Assembly (NCBI RefSeq): GCF_000716445.1
Contig: NZ_JNWK01000003.1
Location: 186,001 to 250,000 of the forward strand
Length of the DNA: 64,000 nucleotides
From: Streptomyces wedmorensis
GTDB taxonomy: Bacteria; Actinomycetota; Actinomycetes; Streptomycetales; Streptomycetaceae
Direction of reading: 5' to 3'
Shown here piece after piece: positions 44,080 through 53,191 of the stretch. A program made the translations under genes and the position numbers. Every line of letters starts with the position of its first letter. The stretch's first letter is position 1. Under the pieces are notes generated by a model, which worked only from the letters and a program-made list of their open reading frames with translations, made no database searches and was not told the origin of the DNA.

Positions 44080-46341
44080 TTACTGCGGCGGACGGTTGCC
44101 GCCGCCCTGGTCGGGGTCGGTGCCGGTGTCCGGCGGCTCGATCGACGGGGGCGAGGACGGCTCGTCGGTCGTGGGCTCCCGCGTGGGCTCCGTCGGAGTG
44201 GTGGCGGTGGGCCGCGTCGGCTCCGTGGGCGGGGTGGTCGTCCTGGTCGGCGGGGCCGTCGGGTCCGGGGACGCGGTGGTCGGCGCGTCGGTGGGCTCGT
44301 CCTCCGGGGCCTCGGTGGTGGCGGTGGGGTCCGGCAGTTCGGTGACCGCGCCTTCGGTCTCCAGGTCGAACGTGGTGTCCGAGCCGCCGTTCAGCGCGCG
44401 CTCGGTGTAGTCGCCCCAGATCTGGGCGGGCGTACGGCCGCCGTTGGCGCGGCCCTCGTTGATGGTGTCGGTGAGGGTGACCTGGTTGCCCTTGGCGTCC
44501 TCGCCGAAGAGGCCGACGGCGGTGACGAGTTCGGGGGTGTAGCCGACGAACCACGCGGAGCGGTTGTTCTCGGAGGTGCCCGTCTTGCCGGCCGCCTCGT
44601 AGTCGCCGGCGGCGCGGAAGCCGGAGCCGTTCGTCACGACGCCCGTCATCGCCTTGGTGACGGTGTCGGCGGCCGTGCGGGTGATGACCTGGTCGCCGAC
44701 GGCCTTCACCGGGTCGACCGTGCGGTCCCGGTGGGTGGCCGCCTTCACCAGGGTCGGGGTGACCTTCCTGCCGTGGTTGTCGAGCGTGGCGTAGACACCG
44801 GCCATGTCCATGGTCGAGGCGCCCATGGTGCCGAGGGAGATGGCGGGCGACTCGGGGAAGTCGACGCCGTCCTTCATGCCGAGGGCGAGGGCGGTCTTCT
44901 TCACCTTGGCCGGGGAGACGTCGACGATCATCTGGGCGTAGACCGAGTTGATCGAGCTGTTGGTGGCCTTCTGGACGGTCACGGGGCCGTAGTCGTCGTC
45001 GTCCTCGTTCTCCGGCGCGAACGGGATGTCGCTGCCGACGACCGGGCGGCGGCTGTTGCCGTCGTAGATGGTGCCGAGGCCGATCCGGCGCCCGTCCTGG
45101 GTGACCGAGTGGTTGTCGATGGCGGAGGCGAGGACGAGCGGCTTGAAGGTGGAGGCGGGCTGGTAGTCGCGGCGGGTCGCGTTGGACATCCAGTGCTCGG
45201 TGGCGCCGACGCCGCCGTACATCGCGACGACCGCGCCGGTCTTCGGGTCGACGGAGGTGGCGCCGGCCTGAATGGTGGCCTGCTTCTTGTCGCCCTTGCG
45301 GTCGATCTTGGACTCCAGCTCCTCGTCGACCGCCTTGACGAGGTCCTTCTGCCGCTTCTCGTCGATGTTGAGGGTGATGGTCCAGCCGCCGGCCTTGATG
45401 TCCTCCTCGCTGACGCCCTGGCGCATCAGCTCCTGGTTGGCGGCCTCGACGATGTAGCCGGTCTGGCCTTCCATGCCGGGGGCGGGCTTGGGCTTCTGCG
45501 GCACGGGGAACTTCATGCCCGCGCGCTCGGAGGCGGAGAGCCAGCCCTCGCCGACCATGTTGTCGAGGACGTAGTTCCAGCGCTCCTCGACGAGCTTGCG
45601 GCCGGTGGTGCTCGCGGAGTTCCAGTCGTACTGGTTGGGCGCCTGGAGCAGCGAGGCGAGGTAGGCGCCCTGAGCGATGGTGAGCTGGGGGGCGTCGACG
45701 CCGTAGTACGAGCGGGCGGCGGCCTGGATGCCGTAGGCGCTGCGCCCGTAGTAGCTGGTGTTCATGTACCCGGCGAGGATGTCGCTCTTGCTCATCTCGT
45801 CGTCGACCTTGATGGCGATGACCATTTCCTTGAGCTTGCGGGTCGCCGTCTGGTCCTGGCTCAGGTAGAAGTTCTTGACGTACTGCTGGGTGATGGTCGA
45901 GCCGCCCTGCTTGCCCTTGCCCGTGATGGTGGACCAGGCGGCGCGGGTGGTGCCCTTGATGTCGACGCCGTTGTCCCGGTAGAAGGACTTGTTCTCGGCG
46001 GCGACGAACGCCTTCTGGACCTTCTCGGGGATCTTCTCCAGGCCGACGATCTCGCGGTTGATCTCGCCGGTGCGGGCGAGGATCTTGCCGTTGGAGTACT
46101 TGTAGATGTTGCTCTGCATGGTCGCCTCGGCGTTGGCCGAGGGCACGGGGACCAGCAGGTAGACGACGTACAGGGCGCCCATGGCGAGCAGGCAGCAGAC
46201 GAAGAAGGTGCCCAGCAGCTTCCTCCAGGTGAAGAAGCGGCGTATGCCGCGCTTCCTCGCCTTGCTCTTGTCGGGTCGGCCCATGGGTCCTGTCGCTCCG
46301 CTCGTCGTGTGTCTCGGCGCCTCGGCGCTCTGTTCGCCCAC
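44080..46341 (-). CDS. class A penicillin-binding protein (glycosyltransferase 51 plus transpeptidase)
   Basis: A bifunctional peptidoglycan synthase, 753 residues from a GTG at 46341 (an ATG at 46284 with a nearer SD is a real alternative). It has a cytoplasmic basic tail, one membrane helix (about 42-64), and a GT51 domain with catalytic Glu116 (VAAENKSFYR) and GGSTITQQYVKN. The transpeptidase has STFK at 397-400 (Ser397), SIN at 463-465 and KTG at 586-588. A Thr/Pro/Asp-rich tail covers about 660-753 outside the cell. It polymerises and cross-links lipid II. All active-site motifs are intact. Confidence 0.94.
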   Translation of the reverse strand: MGEQSAEAPRHTTSGATGPMGRPDKSKARKRGIRRFFTWRKLLGTFFVCCLLAMGALYVVYLLVPVPSANAEATMQSNIYKYSNGKILARTGEINREIVGLEKIPEKVQKAFVAAENKSFYRDNGVDIKGTTRAAWSTITGKGKQGGSTITQQYVKNFYLSQDQTATRKLKEMVIAIKVDDEMSKSDILAGYMNTSYYGRSAYGIQAAARSYYGVDAPQLTIAQGAYLASLLQAPNQYDWNSASTTGRKLVEERWNYVLDNMVGEGWLSASERAGMKFPVPQKPKPAPGMEGQTGYIVEAANQELMRQGVSEEDIKAGGWTITLNIDEKRQKDLVKAVDEELESKIDRKGDKKQATIQAGATSVDPKTGAVVAMYGGVGATEHWMSNATRRDYQPASTFKPLVLASAIDNHSVTQDGRRIGLGTIYDGNSRRPVVGSDIPFAPENEDDDDYGPVTVQKATNSSINSVYAQMIVDVSPAKVKKTALALGMKDGVDFPESPAISLGTMGASTMDMAGVYATLDNHGRKVTPTLVKAATHRDRTVDPVKAVGDQVITRTAADTVTKAMTGVVTNGSGFRAAGDYEAAGKTGTSENNRSAWFVGYTPELVTAVGLFGEDAKGNQVTLTDTINEGRANGGRTPAQIWGDYTERALNGGSDTTFDLETEGAVTELPDPTATTEAPEDEPTDAPTTASPDPTAPPTRTTTPPTEPTRPTATTPTEPTREPTTDEPSSPPSIEPPDTGTDPDQGGGNRPPQ

Positions 46342-46523
46342 GCCGGATCAGCTCAGCAAGCTAACACCGGCGAGGCGGACAAAGGACAACCGATCACGCC
46401 TTTTCATGACGTGACAATCAGCACCTGTCCCCAGGGGAACCGACGCTCCCCGGGGCCGGATGGTTGCCCCTTCCGTACACCCCAAAAAGCGGAGGAACCG
46501 CCTCCGCCAGATCGCCCCGTCGC

Positions 46524-46551
46524 TATACATCGTGCGTATACACCGCGTGTA
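46524..46551. promoter_or_regulatory. overlapping inverted repeats upstream of padR, probable PadR operator
   Basis: TATAC-N7-GTATA (46524-46540) and TACAC-CGC-GTGTA (46539-46551) end 11 bp before the PadR start codon. PadR-type dimers bind such AT-containing palindromes in otherwise GC-rich DNA, usually to repress their own transporter operon. Confidence 0.6.
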
Positions 46552-46562
46552 CAGTGAGAGGC

Positions 46563-47087
46563 ATGTCCATCGGTCACACCCTCCTGGGACTCCTGGAGTC
46601 CGGACCGCGCCACGGCTACGACCTCAAGCGCGCCTTCGACGAGAAGTTCGGCCACGACCGGCCGCTCCACTACGGCCAGGTCTACTCGACCATGTCCAGG
46701 CTCCTGAAGAACGGCCTGGTCGTCGTCGACGGCATCGAGGCCGGCGGCGGCCCCGAGCGGAAGCGGTACGCGATCACCGAGGCCGGCATCACCGATGTCG
46801 CCCAGTGGCTCGCCACCCCCGAGAAGCCGGAGCCGTACCTCCAGTCGACGCTCTACACCAAGGTCGTCCTCGCCCTCCTCACCGGCCGCGGAGCCGCCGA
46901 GCTCCTCGACACCCAGCGCGCCGAGCACCTGCGCCTGATGCGCGAGCTCACCCGCCGCAAGAAGGACGGCGACCTCGCCGACCAGCTGATCTGCGACCAC
47001 GCCCTCTTCCACCTGGAAGCGGACCTGCGCTGGCTGGAACTGACCGCCGCCCGCCTCGACCGGCTCGCCGAGGAGATCCGCCGATGA
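46563..47087 (+). CDS. PadR-family transcriptional regulator
   Basis: A 174-residue winged-helix repressor. MSIGHTLLGLLESGPRHGYDL is split by the usual PadR N-terminal helix; HYGQVYSTMSRLLKNGLV is the recognition helix and DGIEAGGGPERKRYAITEAG the wing. The C-terminal helical region (LRLMRELTRRKKDGDLADQL, WLELTAARLDRLAEEIRR) is the dimerisation part. The stop overlaps the ABC ATPase start by ATGA. The whole PadR-ATPase-permease operon looks autoregulated and is probably induced by a drug or envelope signal. Confidence 0.93.
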   Translation: MSIGHTLLGLLESGPRHGYDLKRAFDEKFGHDRPLHYGQVYSTMSRLLKNGLVVVDGIEAGGGPERKRYAITEAGITDVAQWLATPEKPEPYLQSTLYTKVVLALLTGRGAAELLDTQRAEHLRLMRELTRRKKDGDLADQLICDHALFHLEADLRWLELTAARLDRLAEEIRR

Positions 47088-47767
47088 CCGCCACCCCGCT
47101 GCTCCGGGCCGTCGGCCTCGCCAAGACCTACGGACCGACCCCCGCACTCGCGGGCGCCGACTTCTCCATCCGGGCCGGCGAGGTCGTCGCCGTCATGGGC
47201 CCGTCCGGCTCCGGCAAGTCCACGCTCCTGCACTGCCTGGCCGGCATCGTGCGCCCCGACGCGGGCACCATCACCTACGACGGACGCGAACTCACCGCCC
47301 TCTCCGACGGCGCGCGCAGCTCCCTGCGCCGCACCGACTTCGGCTTCGTCTTCCAGTTCGGCCAGCTCGTCCCCGAGCTGACCTGCGTCGAGAACGTCGC
47401 CCTCCCGCTCCGGCTGAACGGCGAGAAGCGGAAGGCCGCCGAGGCCAGGGCCGTCGAGTGGCTGGCCCGCCTGGAGGTCGACGACACCGCGGCCAAGCGC
47501 CCCGGCGAGATATCCGGCGGCCAGGGCCAGCGCGTCGCCGTCGCCCGCGCCCTCGTCACCTCCCCGCGCGTGATCTTCGCCGACGAACCGACCGGCGCCC
47601 TCGACTCCCTCAACGGCGAGCGGGTCATGCGACTGCTCACCGACGCCTCCCGGGACACCGGCGCCGCCGTCGTCCTCGTCACCCACGAGGCCCGGGTCGC
47701 CGCCTACTCCGACCGCGAGATCGTCGTACGGGACGGCTCCGTCCGGGACGCGGAGTGGGCGGCATGA
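47084..47767 (+). CDS. ABC transporter ATP-binding protein (MacB/LolD-type)
   Basis: A 227-residue ATPase: Walker A GPSGSGKST (about 39-47), Q-loop in FVFQFGQLVPELTCVENV, ABC signature ISGGQGQR, Walker B VIFADEPT with GALDS, and H-loop VTHEA. It belongs to the MacB/LolD/FtsE-like group that drives FtsX-type permeases. It is coupled at both ends by 4-bp ATGA overlaps to padR and the permease, so the three genes form one operon with fixed stoichiometry. Likely energises extrusion of a peptide, lipid or drug, or mechanotransmission at the membrane. Confidence 0.94.
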   Translation: MTATPLLRAVGLAKTYGPTPALAGADFSIRAGEVVAVMGPSGSGKSTLLHCLAGIVRPDAGTITYDGRELTALSDGARSSLRRTDFGFVFQFGQLVPELTCVENVALPLRLNGEKRKAAEARAVEWLARLEVDDTAAKRPGEISGGQGQRVAVARALVTSPRVIFADEPTGALDSLNGERVMRLLTDASRDTGAAVVLVTHEARVAAYSDREIVVRDGSVRDAEWAA

Positions 47768-50136
47768 CGCTCCGCACCTGGGCCCGCGACCTGGCGCTCG
47801 GCGCCCGGTTCGCGGTCACCGGCGGCCGCTCCGGCCTGCTCCGCACCCTGCTGACCGCGACCGGCGTCGGCTTCGGCGTGGCCCTCCTGCTGCTCGCCGC
47901 CTCCTTCCCGAACATGCTCTTCCAGCGGGAGGTGCGCGAGTCGGTCCGCGCCGTCGACGGCAGCGAACAGGTCACCTCGCCCCGGGCCGACTCCTTCCTC
48001 CACCTGAGCCGGACCACCGTCTACCGGGACGACGTCATCAGCGGGCTGCTGCTGCGCCCCGAGGGCGACGCGCCCCCGGTGCCGCCCGGCGCCCCGGCCT
48101 TCCCCGGGACCGGCGAGATGCTGGTCTCCCCCGCGCTCGGCGAGCTGCTCGACTCCCCCGAGGGCGACCTCCTCAAGGAACGGCTCCCCTACAAGATCGT
48201 CGGAACGATCGGCCCGGCCGGACTCATAGGCCCCGCCGAACTGCGGTACGTCGCCCACGTCGACTTCCTCAACCCCGAGAACCTCGACGGCCGCGGCACG
48301 CGCTACGGCTGGTCGGTGCCCGAGGAACCGATGAACGCGTTCCTGATCCTCCTCGTCGTCGTCGCGTGCGTCGTCCTGCTGCTCCCGGTGCTCGTCTTCG
48401 TCGCGACCGCCGTCCGCTTCGGCGGCGAGCAGCGCGACCGGCGTCTCGCGGCGCTGCGGCTGATCGGCGCGGACACCGCCATGACCCGGCGGATCGCGGC
48501 CGGCGAATCCCTCGCGAGCGCGCTGCTCGGCCTCCTCGTGGGCCTCGGAGTCTTCGCGGTGGCCCGGCAGTTCGCGGGGACCTTCACCATCTGGGACGTC
48601 AACGCCTTTCCCGGCGACGTCGTGCCGATGACCGCGCTCGCCGTGCTCGTCCTCACCGTCGTCCCGGTCGCCTCGGTCGTGGTGAGCCTCGTCGCGCTGC
48701 GCGGGGTGGCGATCGAACCCCTCGGCGTCGTGCGGGTCTCGACCCCGCGCAGCCGACGGCTGTGGTGGCGGCTGCTGCTCCTGGTCGCCGGGGGCGCCTT
48801 CCTCGTCCCGCTCGTCGGCGACGTCCGGATGGCGGAGACCAGCATCGACGCCGTCAGCGTCGTGACCGGCACCACGCTCGCCCTGATCGGCCTCACCACG
48901 CTGCTGCCGTGGATCGTCGAGGCCTGCGTGAAGCGGCTGCACGCCGGGCCGGTGGCCTGGCAGCTCGCCGTCCGCAGGCTCCAGCTGAGCAGCGGCACCG
49001 CGGCCCGCGCGGTCAGCGGCATCGTCGTCGCGGCGACCGGAGCGATCGCGCTCCAGATGCTCTTCCAGGCGATGGAGACCGAGTTCACGCAGGTGAGCGG
49101 CGAGGACACCTCCCGCGCCCAGATCGCGATCGGCGCCGACGCCAGGAACTCCGAAGAGGCCCGGAGGATCATCGACCGCCTCCGGCGGACCGAGGGCGTC
49201 ACCGGTGTGATCGGCATCGTCGAGTCGAGCGTGTGGCGGCCCGGCCCCCTGGAGGACGGCGAGGAATTCTCCCCGAGGGCCTCGATCCGGGTCGGCGACT
49301 GCGCCTCCCTCCGGGAGTTCGCGACGCTTCCCTCCTGCGCGGACGGCGACGTCTTCGTCTTCCTCGCGCACGGAGCCCAGGGCAACCCGGACGACTCCTT
49401 CGTCACCAGGACCGCCCGGCCCGGCGCCACGGTCGCCCTGCGCGACCCGCATCCGCACCCGAGCGAGCCGCAGCGCCCGAAGGGAGCCCCGCTGCCGGAG
49501 TGGCACATCCCCGCCACCGCCAAGGTGGTGGACTCCCGCCCCGACCCGACGGGCATGTACGAGTACGGCATCCTCGCCACCCCGTCGGCGATCGACGGCG
49601 CCGAGCTCGACGAGCCCGACGCACAGGCCATGGTCCGGCTCGACCCGGCCGTGCCCGACGCCGCCGACCACGTGCGGAACACGGCGGACGCCATCGATCC
49701 GACGTCCTGGGTGCGCACCCTGAAGGACACCGAGCGCGACGCGGCGTTCTCCAGCGTCCGCACCGGCATCCTCGTCGGCTCCACCCTGACGATGCTCCTG
49801 GTGGCGGCCTCGCTCCTGGTCGCGACCCTGGAGCAGCTCAGGGACCGCAAGCGGCTGCTCTCCTCGCTCGTCGCCTTCGGCACCCGGCGCTCGACCCTGG
49901 CCTGGTCGGTGCTGTGGCAGACGGCGGTGCCGATCCTCCTCGGCCTCGCGCTGTCCGTGGCGGGCGGTCTCGGCCTCGGAGTGGTCCTGCTGAAGATGGG
50001 CGGACAGCCGGTCCAGGACTGGTCGGGTTTCCTGCCCGTCGTCGGGATCGGCCTGGGGCTGATCGCGACCGTGACGCTGCTGAGCATGCCGGTGCTGTGG
50101 CGGCTGATGCGGGCGGACGGCCTGCGCACGGAGTGA
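47764..50136 (+). CDS. FtsX-like ABC transporter permease (two FtsX modules)
   Basis: A 790-residue membrane protein. The first helix is LLTATGVGFGVALLLLAASF (about 29-48), followed by an extracytoplasmic domain, an FtsX module (NAFLILLVVVACVVLLLPVL, then two more helices near residues 255-330), a central helix region, a second large extracytoplasmic domain (DTSRAQIAIGADARNSEEAR onwards) and a final three-helix FtsX module (TGILVGSTLTMLLVAASLLV, then VLWQTAVPILLGLALSVAGG and a last helix). This ten-helix layout is typical of actinobacterial MacB-like exporters. Partner of the ATPase just upstream. Confidence 0.93.
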   Translation: MTLRTWARDLALGARFAVTGGRSGLLRTLLTATGVGFGVALLLLAASFPNMLFQREVRESVRAVDGSEQVTSPRADSFLHLSRTTVYRDDVISGLLLRPEGDAPPVPPGAPAFPGTGEMLVSPALGELLDSPEGDLLKERLPYKIVGTIGPAGLIGPAELRYVAHVDFLNPENLDGRGTRYGWSVPEEPMNAFLILLVVVACVVLLLPVLVFVATAVRFGGEQRDRRLAALRLIGADTAMTRRIAAGESLASALLGLLVGLGVFAVARQFAGTFTIWDVNAFPGDVVPMTALAVLVLTVVPVASVVVSLVALRGVAIEPLGVVRVSTPRSRRLWWRLLLLVAGGAFLVPLVGDVRMAETSIDAVSVVTGTTLALIGLTTLLPWIVEACVKRLHAGPVAWQLAVRRLQLSSGTAARAVSGIVVAATGAIALQMLFQAMETEFTQVSGEDTSRAQIAIGADARNSEEARRIIDRLRRTEGVTGVIGIVESSVWRPGPLEDGEEFSPRASIRVGDCASLREFATLPSCADGDVFVFLAHGAQGNPDDSFVTRTARPGATVALRDPHPHPSEPQRPKGAPLPEWHIPATAKVVDSRPDPTGMYEYGILATPSAIDGAELDEPDAQAMVRLDPAVPDAADHVRNTADAIDPTSWVRTLKDTERDAAFSSVRTGILVGSTLTMLLVAASLLVATLEQLRDRKRLLSSLVAFGTRRSTLAWSVLWQTAVPILLGLALSVAGGLGLGVVLLKMGGQPVQDWSGFLPVVGIGLGLIATVTLLSMPVLWRLMRADGLRTE

Positions 50137-50161
50137 CCCTCCGGGCGGATGTACGAGCAGG

Positions 50162-50205
50162 GGGCGGCGGTTCCTGACACCGGGGGGTCTCAGGAACCGC
50201 CGCCC
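50162..50205. terminator. bidirectional terminator between the ABC permease and oxyR genes
   Basis: Arms of 16 bp (GGGCGGCGGTTCCTGA at 50162-50177; complement at 50190-50205), 12-nt loop. Confidence 0.83.
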
Positions 50206-50236
50206 GCGCCGTGCGTCACCGTGGCCCCGGCGCGGC

Positions 50237-51211
50237 TCAGGAACCCGCGCCCACCACGCGTACCGGCAGCCCGGCCATGTCCGCGCGGAGGGCCTCCGCC
50301 AGTTCCCCGAACTCGGCGTGCCGGGCCGCGCCCGTGCGCATGGCCAGGGCGATCCGGCGGGTGGGCGCCGGTTCGGCGAAGAGGCCGGTGCACAGGGCGG
50401 TGTTGCGGGCGGTCTCCACCGTGACGGCGGTGCGCGGCAGCAGGGTCACCCCGAGGCCGCCGGCCACCAGCTGGACCAGGGTGGAGAGCCCGGCGGCGGT
50501 GGTGGTCACCTCGGCGCCGTCCGTGCGGCCGGCCTCCCGGCAGATGTCGAGGGCCTGGTCGCGCAGGCAGTGGCCCTCGTCGAGGAGGAGCAGCCTCAGC
50601 TCCTTGAGCGCGTCGCGCGGGATGTCACCCCGTCCGGCCAGCGCATGCCCGTGCGGAGTGACGAGCACGAAGTCCTCGTCGAAGAGCGGGAGTTCGGTGA
50701 CGCCGGGCACGCCGAGCGGGACGGCGAGCAGCAGCAGGTCGAGCCGGCCGGCGGCGAGCCCCTCCAGGAGGGTGGCGGTCTGCTCCTCGTGGACCTGGAG
50801 GTCGAGCTCCGGGTAGCGCCGGTGGACGAGCCGCAGGACGGTCGGCAGCAGGTACGGCGCCACGGTGGGGATCACCCCGAGCCGCAGCACCCCGGTGAAG
50901 GGGGCCTGGGCCGCCTCGGCCTCCTCCATGAGCTCCGCCACGGCGTCGAGGACGGCCCGCGCGCGCACCGCGAGCCGCTCTCCCGCGGGCGAGAGCAGCA
51001 CCTTTCTCGTCGTACGCTCGAGGAGCTGGACACCGAGTGCCTCTTCGAGAGCCGAAACCGCGCCCGAGAGTGCCGGCTGGCTCATGCCGATGGCCGCCGC
51101 CGCATCTCGGAAGTGCAGATGCTCGGCGACCGCCGCGAATGCTCTGAGCTGCGAAAGGCTCGGTTGCTTGCCGCGGTGCGGGCCGTGTGGGGGGTTGTAT
51201 GGGGACGCCAC
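50237..51211 (-). CDS. oxyR: LysR-family hydrogen peroxide sensor OxyR
   Basis: A 324-residue LysR regulator. The GTG at 51211 gives VASPYNPPHGPHRG..., then the winged helix (QPSLSQLRAFAAVAEHLHF, AAAIGMSQPALSGAVSALEE). The effector domain contains LLLLDEGHCLRDQALDICRE, whose two cysteines match the peroxide-reactive Cys199 and Cys208 of OxyR. Oxidation forms a disulfide and activates transcription of ahpCD. It is divergent from ahpC with 133 bp between the start codons, the classic OxyR-regulated arrangement in Streptomyces. The identification rests on the Cys motif and the context. Confidence 0.93.
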   Translation of the reverse strand: MASPYNPPHGPHRGKQPSLSQLRAFAAVAEHLHFRDAAAAIGMSQPALSGAVSALEEALGVQLLERTTRKVLLSPAGERLAVRARAVLDAVAELMEEAEAAQAPFTGVLRLGVIPTVAPYLLPTVLRLVHRRYPELDLQVHEEQTATLLEGLAAGRLDLLLLAVPLGVPGVTELPLFDEDFVLVTPHGHALAGRGDIPRDALKELRLLLLDEGHCLRDQALDICREAGRTDGAEVTTTAAGLSTLVQLVAGGLGVTLLPRTAVTVETARNTALCTGLFAEPAPTRRIALAMRTGAARHAEFGELAEALRADMAGLPVRVVGAGS

Positions 51212-51344
51212 TGATAACCACCTTCGATCAACATGAACCACTCTAGCTATTTCACTGATCAATGCACCCCGTGCCATGCTGTGGATCGTCCAACCCCCAC
51301 GGAAGACCTCAAAAGGGACCCTTCCTGCTGTGCAAGGAGAGCGC
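51212..51344. promoter_or_regulatory. oxyR-ahpC divergent promoter/operator region
   Basis: This 133-bp gap is clearly AT-richer than its surroundings and contains TTCGATCAA (51223 onwards), ACTCTAGCTATTTCACTGAT and two GATCAA copies about 35 bp apart. OxyR is expected to bind here to control both genes. An exact site cannot be fixed without footprint data. Confidence 0.5.
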
Positions 51345-51899
51345 GTGCTCACTGTCGGTGACAAGTTCCCCACCTACGACCTGACCGCCTGCGTGTCGCT
51401 GGAGAGCGGCAAGGAGTTCGAGCAGATCGACCACAAGGCCTACGAGGGCAAGTGGCGCGTGGTGTTCTTCTGGCCGAAGGACTTCACCTTCGTGTGCCCG
51501 ACGGAGATCGCCGCGTTCGGCAAGCTGAACGACGAGTTCGCCGACCGCGACGCCCAGATCCTCGGCGTCTCCGGCGACTCCGAGTTCGTCCACCACGCCT
51601 GGCGCAAGGACCACGCCGACCTGCGTGACCTGCCCTTCCCGATGCTGGCCGACTCCAAGCACGAGCTCATGAGCGACTGCGGCGTCCAGGGCGCGGACGG
51701 CTTCGCCCAGCGTGCCGTATTCATCGTCGACCCGAACAACGAGATCCAGTTCGTCATGGTGACCGCCGGCTCCGTCGGCCGTAACCCCAAGGAGGTCCTG
51801 CGGGTCCTCGACGCCCTGCAGACCGACGAGCTGTGCCCGTGCAACTGGAACAAGGGCGAGAACACCCTCGACGCCGCCGCCCTCCTCTCCGGCGAGTAA
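51345..51899 (+). CDS. ahpC: alkyl hydroperoxide reductase peroxidase subunit (peroxiredoxin)
   Basis: A 184-residue typical 2-Cys peroxiredoxin that reduces hydrogen peroxide and organic peroxides. The GTG at 51345 with AAGGAG 5 nt upstream is chosen over the earlier frame, which would prepend unconserved sequence. Peroxidatic Cys51 is in FTFVCPTE; the C-terminal resolving region has Cys164 and Cys166 in ELCPCNW. AhpD, 16 bp downstream, supplies the reducing adaptor instead of AhpF, as in mycobacteria and Streptomyces. Induced by OxyR encoded divergently. Confidence 0.96.
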   Translation: MLTVGDKFPTYDLTACVSLESGKEFEQIDHKAYEGKWRVVFFWPKDFTFVCPTEIAAFGKLNDEFADRDAQILGVSGDSEFVHHAWRKDHADLRDLPFPMLADSKHELMSDCGVQGADGFAQRAVFIVDPNNEIQFVMVTAGSVGRNPKEVLRVLDALQTDELCPCNWNKGENTLDAAALLSGE

Positions 51900-51915
51900 G
51901 GGCGGATGATCTGAG

Positions 51916-52449
51916 ATGGCTCTCGACGAACTGAAGTCCGCCATACCGGACTTCGCCAAGGACCTGAAGCTGAACCTCGGCTCGGTCATCGGCAACAGCG
52001 ACCTTCCCCAGCAGCAGCTGTGGGGCACCGTCCTCGCCTGCGCGATCGCCTCGCGCTCGCCGAAGGTCCTCAAGGAGCTGGAGCCCGAGGCCCAGGCCAA
52101 CCTGAAGCCCGAGGCGTACCAGGCCGCCAAGTCCGCCGCCGCGATCATGGCGATGAACAACGTCTTCTACCGGACCCGGCACCTGCTGTCGGACCCCGAG
52201 TACGGGACGCTGCGCGCCGGCCTGCGGATGAACGTCATCGGCAACCCGGGCGTCGAGAAGGTCGACTTCGAGCTGTGGTCGCTGGCCGTCTCCGCGATCA
52301 ACGGCTGCGGCCAGTGCCTCGACTCGCACGAGCAGGTCCTGCGCCAGGCCGGTGTCGACCGCGCCACCATCCAGGAGGCCGTGAAGATCGCCGCGGTGAT
52401 CCAGGCGGTCGGCGTCACGCTGGACGCGGAAGCGGTGCTCGCCGAGTAG
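51916..52449 (+). CDS. ahpD: alkyl hydroperoxide reductase AhpD (carboxymuconolactone decarboxylase family)
   Basis: A 177-residue all-helical protein with the catalytic CxxC in [13 protein letters not shown] (Cys131, Cys134 and His138). AhpD has weak peroxidase activity and passes electrons from lipoamide (dihydrolipoyl enzymes) to AhpC. It is the second gene of the ahpCD operon (16-bp gap) and ends before a strong terminator. All catalytic residues are present. Confidence 0.96.
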   Translation: MALDELKSAIPDFAKDLKLNLGSVIGNSDLPQQQLWGTVLACAIASRSPKVLKELEPEAQANLKPEAYQAAKSAAAIMAMNNVFYRTRHLLSDPEYGTLRAGLRMNVIGNPGVEKVDFELWSLAVSAINGCGQCLDSHEQVLRQAGVDRATIQEAVKIAAVIQAVGVTLDAEAVLAE

Positions 52450-52482
52450 GGCGACACCGCCCACGCGGCACGAGCCGTACGA

Positions 52483-52517
52483 GAAGGGCCCCGGGGTCTC
52501 GCACCCCGGGGCCCTTC
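52483..52517. terminator. bidirectional terminator after ahpD
   Basis: Arms of 15 bp (GAAGGGCCCCGGGGT at 52483-52497; complement at 52503-52517), 5-nt loop, between convergent genes and almost touching the stop of the next leftward gene. Confidence 0.83.
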
Positions 52518-52519
52518 CG

Positions 52520-53191
52520 TCATTTCTTGAGCGCCTCCATCAGCGCCAGCGCGTCCTGCGTCAACGGCACGTCGATGCCGGAGAGGTCGACCGGCGGCAC
52601 CTCGACGAGCTTCCCGTTCACCTCCATGCTCATCTGGGCGGAGACCTGGAGCTCGATCTCGGCCTGACCGTCGAGAATCCGGAGTCTTCCCCCCTGGTCG
52701 CCCCCGTCCTCGTAGAAGGCCTGCTCGCCGACTCCCTCGACCTTCTGGAGGATGCCGAACTGCCGTGCCCGCGTCTCGAACTCCGGCCCGGGGTCGGTCA
52801 CCTTGTGGAGGGTGTACGTGACCGAGACGGTCGGCCCGGTGTCCACCTGACCGTAGGTGACGTAGCACGACGACTCGCTGATCTCCGGTTCGTCCACCAC
52901 GGAACCGACACCCTCCTGGCTCCGCTTCCCGAGGGCGCCGCCGAGCGCCTTGAGCTCCGCGACCTCGCAGAGCTTCTCCACCGGCTTGTACCCGCCGAGG
53001 TCCGGCCCCGGGTCCTTCTGCTGCCCGTACGCGTAGAGCCCGCCGCCCCACAGCGCCGACGCGAGCACCGCGCCGCCGAGCGCCCACAGCCAGGGCCGGC
53101 CGGCGCGGGGCGGGCGGGGCGGCGGGGTCTCGGTGAGCACCTCCGGCTCGTCGAACTCCACTCCGCCCACGAGTTCGGGTTCCGAGATCAC
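52520..53191 (-). CDS. single-pass membrane protein of unknown function, coupled to the AI-2E transporter
   Basis: A 223-residue protein beginning at the GTG at 53191, which overlaps the transporter stop (GTGA), so translation is coupled. The acidic cytoplasmic start (ISEPELVGGVEFDEPEVL) is followed by one membrane helix (LWALGGAVLASALWGGGLYA, about 37-56) and an extracytoplasmic domain with a Cys pair (KLCEVAELK..., SSCYVTYGQ), resembling small actinobacterial lipoprotein-like domains. No family is recognised. The tight coupling suggests it assists the AI-2E-family membrane protein encoded just upstream. Confidence 0.75.
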   Translation of the reverse strand: MISEPELVGGVEFDEPEVLTETPPPRPPRAGRPWLWALGGAVLASALWGGGLYAYGQQKDPGPDLGGYKPVEKLCEVAELKALGGALGKRSQEGVGSVVDEPEISESSCYVTYGQVDTGPTVSVTYTLHKVTDPGPEFETRARQFGILQKVEGVGEQAFYEDGGDQGGRLRILDGQAEIELQVSAQMSMEVNGKLVEVPPVDLSGIDVPLTQDALALMEALKK

